This document shows positions 58,983 to 64,000 of a stretch of 64,000 nt of DNA, piece after piece (positions within the stretch are counted from its first letter, which is position 1; every line of letters begins with the position of its first letter). The stretch spans positions 62,001 through 126,000 of the forward strand of contig NZ_FOBW01000002.1 of NCBI RefSeq assembly GCF_900109925.1, written 5' to 3'. A model generated the notes under the pieces. The model made no database searches. It was not told the origin of the DNA and saw only the letters and a list, made by a program, of their open reading frames with translations. The stretch is from Mesobacillus persicus. Lineage in GTDB: Bacteria > Bacillota > Bacilli > Bacillales > Cytobacillaceae. A program made the position numbers and the translations under genes.

Positions 58983-59014
58983 AAAAAAACACCTCGTCAA
59001 AAGTGTTGACGAGG
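58983..59014 (-). terminator. Terminator after greA that contains the pbpI ribosome binding site
   Basis: On the minus strand CCTCGTCAA (59006-59014) pairs perfectly with TTGACGAGG (58992-59000) around CACTT, followed by TG and T7. The GAGG of the 3' arm is the ribosome binding site of pbpI, whose ATG begins right after the T-run. Confidence 0.9.
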
Positions 59015-59045
59015 ATGCTTTTTTTCAAACAGGTCTATTTAATTA

Positions 59046-59522
59046 TTACTTAATCGATGTAATCTTCACAGCCATCTCTCCACCAGGAGTCTGAACCGTT
59101 ACTTGATCTCCGACCTTTTTCCCAAGTAAACTTTTGGCAATTGGAGAATCATTTGAAATTTTTCCTTCAAAAGGATCGGCTTCTGCACTACCTACAATGG
59201 AATAAGACTCCTCTTCTCCATCGGGGAGTTCGACGAATGTGACTGTACAACCAAGGCTAACTTCGTCCACGCTTGCCTCATCTTCTTTAATGATCTTTGC
59301 ATTGCGAATCATGTTCTCAATTGTCGTAATCCGACCTTCAACAAAGGCCTGTTCTTCCTTTGCAGAGTCATACTCTGAGTTTTCTGAGAGGTCTCCAAAA
59401 CTTCTAGCGATTTTGATTCTTTCAACGACTTCTTTACGTTTAACCGTTTTCAATTGTTCTAATTCTTGTTCCAGCTTCTGCTTTCCGGCTAGTGTCATCG
59501 GAAATACTTTCTCTGCTGCCAT
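59046..59522 (-). CDS. greA: Transcription elongation factor GreA
   Basis: Rescues backtracked RNA polymerase by stimulating cleavage of the nascent RNA. The 158-residue protein has the N-terminal coiled-coil (about 1-75) with the acidic tip in [19 protein letters not shown], and the FKBP-like C-terminal domain with [18 protein letters not shown]. It lies between udk and pbpI as in B. subtilis. Confidence 0.97.
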   Translation of the reverse strand: MAAEKVFPMTLAGKQKLEQELEQLKTVKRKEVVERIKIARSFGDLSENSEYDSAKEEQAFVEGRITTIENMIRNAKIIKEDEASVDEVSLGCTVTFVELPDGEEESYSIVGSAEADPFEGKISNDSPIAKSLLGKKVGDQVTVQTPGGEMAVKITSIK

Positions 59523-59595
59523 AATCCTTCACTCCTTCTAATCTTCGCAGATTCCCCAATAAAAAGGTTTTGTATGTAGGGTTTTTAAAAGATAG

Positions 59596-59629
59596 AGTAG
59601 CGCGTCCTTTGTTAAGGGCGCGCACTACT
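59596..59629 (-). terminator. Hairpin in the udk-greA gap
   Basis: AGTAG.GCGCG.CCTT pairs with AAGG.CGCGC.ACT (a few mismatches) around a 4-nt loop; on the minus strand CTCTATCTTTT follows. A likely partial terminator for udk. Confidence 0.6.
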
Positions 59630-59677
59630 ATTCGATATAAAATATTATCTAGCATTTCTAGTATTTATGCTATTGTG

Positions 59678-60313
59678 TCACAAAAAAGACTTTTGTTCAA
59701 GAATTGTTTGGATTTTCGTTACCATTAAATCGATTGCCACATAGTTATGCCCGCCCTCAGGGATAATGATGTCCGCATACCGCTTTGTTGGTTCAATAAA
59801 TTGGTTATGCATTGGTCTCACAACGTTGACATATTGTTCGATAACAGAATCCATCGAACGTCCCCGCTCTTTAATATCACGAAGCAGCCTCCGTATAATA
59901 CGCAAATCAGCGTCAGTATCTACAAAAAGCTTGATATCCATCAAATCACGAAGACGTTCATCTTCGAGAATAAGAATTCCTTCAAGAATAATGACATCTT
60001 TCGGTTCGACATCAATTGTCTCACTAGACCGTGTATGAACGGTATAATCATAAACTGGCTTTTCCACTGGCTCATAGCGAAGGAGCTTGTTAAGGTGCTC
60101 AATCAGCAAATCATTATCAAAGGCAAGAGGGTGGTCATAGTTCGTCTTTAACCGTTCCTCAAAAGGCAAATGACTCTGGTCCTTATAGTAGTAATCTTGC
60201 TCAATCATAAGAATAGAGTGCCCTTTGAAGCTCTCATAAATCGACTTTGTAACACTTGTCTTACCAGAGCCAGAGCCACCAGCAACCCCAATTACAACAG
60301 GCTTGCGTTTCAT
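59678..60313 (-). CDS. udk: Uridine kinase
   Basis: Phosphorylates uridine and cytidine in pyrimidine salvage. The 211-residue protein has the P-loop GGSGSGKT at residues 12-19, the DHPLAFD substrate motif, and the conserved [13 protein letters not shown] lid helix. It follows yrrO by 2 nt, so it is probably co-transcribed with the yrrMNO tRNA-modification genes. Confidence 0.97.
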   Translation of the reverse strand: MKRKPVVIGVAGGSGSGKTSVTKSIYESFKGHSILMIEQDYYYKDQSHLPFEERLKTNYDHPLAFDNDLLIEHLNKLLRYEPVEKPVYDYTVHTRSSETIDVEPKDVIILEGILILEDERLRDLMDIKLFVDTDADLRIIRRLLRDIKERGRSMDSVIEQYVNVVRPMHNQFIEPTKRYADIIIPEGGHNYVAIDLMVTKIQTILEQKSFL

Positions 60314-60315
60314 GT

Positions 60316-61590
60316 CTATTTCTCCTTTCGCATCATGTTGTATGGGTATACAGGTTTATTCATTTTAAATTTAACGATTTGTAGTGGATGTCGTGCGGCA
60401 TCTAGCTCGTTTCCATCCTCATCCCAAATTTTCTCGATTACATAATTGAAATTCTCAATATCTGGTCCGAAAAACTCGACTTCATCGCCTGGTTTAAAAT
60501 AGTTTCGCTGTTGCAATGTAACTATATTCGTTTCGGTATCATAATCAAGCACCATACCAACGAAATCAAACGTCGTCTTTTTGCTATGATTTCCAAACAT
60601 TTGCTCTTTATACCCAGGAATTCCCTCGAAGAATGCCGTTGCTGTTTCACGGTTTGCACACTTATCAAGCTCTTCTAACCATTCCTGCTTAATTTTAAAA
60701 TTAGTAGGGTCCGCACAATAAGCATCGATCACTTTACGGTATACACTAACAACCGTTGCAATGTAGTGAATCGATTTCATACGGCCTTCAATTTTTAAGC
60801 TATCGATCCCAAGCTCAATCATTCTTGGAATGGACTCTATTAATTTCAAGTCCTTAGGGCTCATTGCAAAAGGAGCGTCCCCTTGGTTTGTTAATGCTGA
60901 TTCAGCACCATCCTCTAGTTGGTATAAATCATAATCCCAACGGCAAGACTGGCAGCATCCACCACGGTTCGAATCACGAGCCGTCATATGGTTACTTAAA
61001 GTACAACGTCCAGAATAAGCAATACACATTGCCCCATGAATAAAAGTTTCAATTTCAATATCGACTTTTTCTTTCATTTCTTGGATTTCTTCAGCGCTAG
61101 TTTCACGAGCAAGAACGACCCGCTCTAAGCCCTCTTCTTTCCAGAATTGGACTGCCTTCCAGTTTGAGAGAGATTGTTGCGTACTTAAATGTACCTCGAC
61201 GTTAGGTGCTACTCTCCGGCATGTTTCAATGATTAGTGGGTCCGCAACGATAATTCCATGGACTCCTGCTTCTTGTAAGCCGATTAAATAGTCGTCAAGG
61301 CCATCGATATTTTCATTATGTGCAAAGATATTTGTTGTAACATAAACCTTTGCACCGTATTGTTTAGCAAACTCTACGCCTTCCTTCATTTCTTCAAACG
61401 TAAAGTTGTCAGCATTTGAGCGTAGTCCGTATTCTTGACCACCGATAAATACGGCATCCGCACCATAACGGACAGCGATTTTTAATTTCTCGAGATTGCC
61501 AGCCGGAGCTAGAAGTTCTGGCTTTTTAACAATCACACGCTTACCGTCTACAATCTGTGAGATTGTATCTTTTACTGTTGCTGTCATCAT
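60316..61590 (-). CDS. yrrO: tRNA 5-hydroxyuridine synthesis protein, U32 family (YrrO/TrhP2)
   Basis: Peptidase-U32-family protein that, with YrrN, hydroxylates uridine 34 of certain tRNAs (ho5U) from prephenate. The 424-residue protein has the [15 protein letters not shown] start, the [16 protein letters not shown] motif, and a cluster of four cysteines (CIAYSGRC and CCQSC) that fit an iron-sulfur site. It has a C-terminal extension (about 330-424) lacking in YrrN. It lies 139 nt after yrrN. Confidence 0.93.
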   Translation of the reverse strand: MMTATVKDTISQIVDGKRVIVKKPELLAPAGNLEKLKIAVRYGADAVFIGGQEYGLRSNADNFTFEEMKEGVEFAKQYGAKVYVTTNIFAHNENIDGLDDYLIGLQEAGVHGIIVADPLIIETCRRVAPNVEVHLSTQQSLSNWKAVQFWKEEGLERVVLARETSAEEIQEMKEKVDIEIETFIHGAMCIAYSGRCTLSNHMTARDSNRGGCCQSCRWDYDLYQLEDGAESALTNQGDAPFAMSPKDLKLIESIPRMIELGIDSLKIEGRMKSIHYIATVVSVYRKVIDAYCADPTNFKIKQEWLEELDKCANRETATAFFEGIPGYKEQMFGNHSKKTTFDFVGMVLDYDTETNIVTLQQRNYFKPGDEVEFFGPDIENFNYVIEKIWDEDGNELDAARHPLQIVKFKMNKPVYPYNMMRKEK

Positions 61591-61728
61591 TTTTCCTCCT
61601 TTTCCAATTGCTTAAAAACGCATATATGGCATTTTTTTGTGTCTGTTTTCCGCAAATTTTGTTGCTATAGAACCAGGAAAGGTTGATTTCCCTAAAACAA
61701 CGAACTTCTAGAAAAACAGCCCTATTTA

Positions 61729-62667
61729 TTAATAAACCGTCTCTTTAAAGAAGAATCCTGTGTCAAGTGGGCGGTTTTCTGGTTGGTGTTCTTCTGCTTG
61801 TGAAAGTAACTCATCTTTTACATCTTCATACTGATCAGGATCTTCTACTGCTAGATCGATGGCTTTTCGGTATAGTTCTGTGACAGCTACCAAGTATTCG
61901 GGTTGCTTTAAGATTCCATCAATTTTAAAAGAATCAACACCGGCTTCCACCATTTCTTGTAGTTCATCGATGATGCAAATATCATTTGGACTCATGATAT
62001 GTGTTCCATTCTCATCTTCGAAGATTGGGTACTTGTTGCTGCGTTCCTTGTCATGAAGAAACATATTCTTTTGCTGTTTACGGTTCTCGATTTCCAACGC
62101 TTGTCCTTGGTATTCAAAATAATTCCCAAGCAGATTGCGTTTGGATTGGAACATACAGGTCATTCCGTGAACCTGTACTTCAATTTCCACTTCAGCGTTC
62201 TCCTTCATTTCAACAATCGCATCCATGCTAATTTCCCTAGCTAGAACGGCACGTTTCGCACCCTTTCTTCCCCAGTAGTTACATGTATACCAGTTCGTTG
62301 CCGTAGTTTCGGTATTCCAGTGCAACTTCATTTCTGGTGCTGTTTCGCGGGCCGCCATTAACACAGCAGGATCGCCAAATACAATCGCATCAGCCTGTAC
62401 TTCCTTAAGAAAGCTAATATAGTCATTTAAAAGTTCAATTTTTTCATTATGGAAGATAGCATTCATGGCAACATAGACCTTTTTACCTTTTGAATGAGCT
62501 AATTCAATCGCTCGTTTAACATCGTCACGAGTAAACTCACCCGCTAAACGCAGGCCGAATTTTTGTTCACCGATCATAAATGCGTCGGCACCAGCTTCAA
62601 CCAATGGCAAAATATCTTCTACACTAGTCGGAGTCACTAATAATTCTGGTTTTTTCACCTTATTCAC
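61729..62667 (-). CDS. yrrN: tRNA 5-hydroxyuridine synthesis protein, U32 family (YrrN/TrhP1)
   Basis: U32-family partner of YrrO for ho5U34 formation. The 312-residue protein starts KPELLVTPTSVEDILPLVEAG and aligns with YrrO along its length but lacks the C-terminal extension. Its MTCMFQSKRNLLGNYF segment stands where YrrO has [13 protein letters not shown]; it lacks two of the four cysteines, so it may not bind a cluster alone. The start overlaps the yrrM stop by 4 nt. Confidence 0.92.
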   Translation of the reverse strand: MNKVKKPELLVTPTSVEDILPLVEAGADAFMIGEQKFGLRLAGEFTRDDVKRAIELAHSKGKKVYVAMNAIFHNEKIELLNDYISFLKEVQADAIVFGDPAVLMAARETAPEMKLHWNTETTATNWYTCNYWGRKGAKRAVLAREISMDAIVEMKENAEVEIEVQVHGMTCMFQSKRNLLGNYFEYQGQALEIENRKQQKNMFLHDKERSNKYPIFEDENGTHIMSPNDICIIDELQEMVEAGVDSFKIDGILKQPEYLVAVTELYRKAIDLAVEDPDQYEDVKDELLSQAEEHQPENRPLDTGFFFKETVY

Positions 62668-63314
62668 CTCTTCATACTAATCGCTACGCCGTCGCCAACA
62701 GGAAGGATGACCGTGTCATAATCCGGGTGGCTCATCAACCAGCGATTGAAGTCATCTATTTTTTTGACTAGACTTTTGATTCGTTTATTCGTTGTATCCT
62801 GAGTGGCAACAAGTCCTTTGAACAGGACATTATCAGTTATCACCATTCCCCCAGGTTTTAGGAAGGCCGTATATATTTCAAAGAATCGTTTATATTGACC
62901 TTTAGCCGCATCAATAAACACAGCGTCAAACGTCCCCAACTGACTGACCTGCGTTGCGGTCTCAAGAGCATCGCCATAAATAGTCAGGATTTGCGATTCT
63001 TTGTTTGCCTCTTTAATATAAGCTCTTGCTTTAGATAATCGTTCTTCATCGCGCTCAATGGTAACGATTTTAGCATTAGGTAAAGCATAAGCCATTCTTA
63101 GAGCAGAATAACCAATTGCGGTTCCCACCTCTAAGATAGTTTCTGCTTTTTTTAATCTTAACATTTGCAGCATCATCTCAATTCCAGCGGGCTCCATAAT
63201 TGGAACTTGATGCTCTTTGGCATAGGCTTCCATCTCCGCTAGTATCCCTTTACGGGAAGGTATAAGCAAATCAATATATTCTTCCAGCTGTTCATCTATC
63301 ACGCTGCATCTCAC
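62664..63314 (-). CDS. trmR: tRNA 5-hydroxyuridine methyltransferase TrmR (YrrM)
   Basis: SAM-dependent O-methyltransferase that turns ho5U34 into mo5U34 in B. subtilis tRNAs. The 216-residue protein has the class I motif ETILEVGTAIGYSALRMAYA and the metal-binding VFIDAAKGQYKRFFE typical of the COMT-like family. It stands in the yrrM-yrrN-yrrO set, which makes the whole modification pathway in order of genes. Confidence 0.94.
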   Translation of the reverse strand: MRCSVIDEQLEEYIDLLIPSRKGILAEMEAYAKEHQVPIMEPAGIEMMLQMLRLKKAETILEVGTAIGYSALRMAYALPNAKIVTIERDEERLSKARAYIKEANKESQILTIYGDALETATQVSQLGTFDAVFIDAAKGQYKRFFEIYTAFLKPGGMVITDNVLFKGLVATQDTTNKRIKSLVKKIDDFNRWLMSHPDYDTVILPVGDGVAISMKR

Positions 63315-63492
63315 CTCTATTCATAGAGCATGCTTAATTATCAGTTATCATTCGTATAGACATGAAAAAATAGCGTTAACAGCTAGATGAAGAGTAACAG
63401 GCATAGTTTGCCAACGAAATAGATCCTCAACACTGTAAATGACGCTATCATTACACGTATGAAAAACACTTGAACTATTTTATCATAAAGAA

Positions 63493-63523
63493 CGGAGGAA
63501 TGCTAATCCATTGCATTCCTCCG
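63493..63523 (-). terminator. Terminator of mltG
   Basis: On the minus strand CGGAGGAATGC pairs perfectly with GCATTCCTCCG around a 9-nt loop, followed by TTCTTTAT. It lies 12 nt past the mltG stop. The rest of the 220-nt gap to yrrM shows nothing else. Confidence 0.75.
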
Positions 63524-63534
63524 ACTGCTGTTAA

Positions 63535-64000
63535 TTATTGGTTTGTAATATGTTCATTCTTTTTACGATTATGCTCTTCTAAAGTTTTCGAGAAAAGCAC
63601 ATCTCCAGTTGGAGTTGCTAGAAAGTACAAGGAATCTGTTTCTGCTGGTGTTAGTGCTGCTTCAATCGACATAACCCCTGCATTCGCAATCGGACCTGGT
63701 GGTAAACCGTAGTACTGATACGTATTATATGGTGAATCAATCTCTAGGTCTTTATAATAAACCCTATCTTTATGTTCGCCATGAGCATACAAGACCGTTG
63801 GATCTGTTTGTAGCTTCATCCCAGTTTCGATTCGGTTGTAAAATACACTTGAGATTTTGTCACGGTCTACTTTTTGTGTTGCTTCTTCTTCAATTAATGA
63901 AGACATCGTTAGAAGTTCATGTAAGCTAAGTCCCTTTTCTTCAGCTAAGGGGAGATACTCCAGAACCACTGACCGCGTTTTATCGAGCATTGTAGATACG
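63535..64000 (-). CDS. mltG: Endolytic transglycosylase MltG, 3' part (runs off the window)
   Basis: C-terminal part of the YceG/MltG family of endolytic murein transglycosylases that cut nascent glycan chains. Visible motifs are SSLIEEEA (catalytic Glu of the family), KISSVFYNRIETGMKLQTDP and NTYQYYGLPPGPIANAG. The reading frame is open to base 64000, so the N-terminal part and membrane helix lie outside the window. It precedes yrrM as yrrL does in B. subtilis. Confidence 0.93.
   Translation of the reverse strand, partial: VSTMLDKTRSVVLEYLPLAEEKGLSLHELLTMSSLIEEEATQKVDRDKISSVFYNRIETGMKLQTDPTVLYAHGEHKDRVYYKDLEIDSPYNTYQYYGLPPGPIANAGVMSIEAALTPAETDSLYFLATPTGDVLFSKTLEEHNRKKNEHITNQ

Overview
The window is a stretch of conserved core chromosome from an endospore-forming member of the Bacillaceae (a Bacillus-type organism, low to moderate G+C by eye). 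Gene content and order closely match the sigA to mltG segment of Bacillus subtilis: sigA-dnaG, glyQS, recO-era-cdd, pgpH-phoH, floA, rpsU-yqeY, the hrcA-grpE-dnaK-dnaJ heat-shock operon, lepA, spoIIP-gpr, rpsT, the comE locus, nadD-aroE-yqeH, sda, sigK, mtnN, greA-udk and the tRNA-modification genes yrrMNO. Sporulation genes (spoIIP, gpr, sigK, yqfC, yqfD, yqxA, sda, yrzI pair) mark an endospore former, and the intact comE operon marks an organism with the machinery for DNA uptake. Almost every gene lies on the minus strand. Plus-strand exceptions are yqeW, rpsT, yqzM, comER and sda.

Layout. 1-5.5 kb: sigA, dnaG, a decayed yqxD, yqfL and ccpN. 5.5-9.9 kb: glyS-glyQ behind a glycine T-box, then recO and yqzL. 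10-21 kb: era, cdd, dgkA, ybeY, pgpH, phoH, yqfD, yqfC, a small membrane protein, floA, yqeZ, yqeY and rpsU, several joined by start/stop overlaps. 21-27 kb: yqeW, a repeat-filled gap, mtaB, rsmE, prmA. 26-31 kb: dnaJ, dnaK, grpE and hrcA (transcribed in the reverse order) under a perfect CIRCE operator. 31-38 kb: hemW, lepA, yqxA, spoIIP, gpr, and rpsT on the other strand. 38-44 kb: holA, yqzM, comEC, comEB, comEA, comER. 44-49.4 kb: yqeM, rsfS, yqeK, nadD, yhbY, aroE, yqeH, yqeG. 49.4-55.5 kb is the most variable part: sda with a DnaA-box cluster, psd, an M3 peptidase, an uninterrupted sigK, and a run of very small ORFs including two yrzI paralogues. 55.2-64 kb: yrhC, mtnN, yrrS, pbpI, greA, udk, yrrO, yrrN, yrrM and the 3' part of mltG, which runs off the window.

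No phage, insertion sequence, CRISPR array, rRNA or tRNA gene was seen. The points most worth a second look are in the spaces between genes. They are a dispersed imperfect repeat family (five sites), a GC-rich repeat (two full copies plus truncated ends), two tandem arrays of small palindromes, the small-peptide cluster upstream of sigK, and a DnaA-box cluster next to a LexA-like box ahead of sda. Others are a terminator that contains the pbpI ribosome binding site and a terminator-like hairpin in the rpsT leader. The gene-level losses are yqxD (decayed), the yrrT and mccAB genes missing from the mtnN-yrhC block, and the absent skin element. I found no convincing new multi-gene system; the small-peptide cluster is the nearest candidate.
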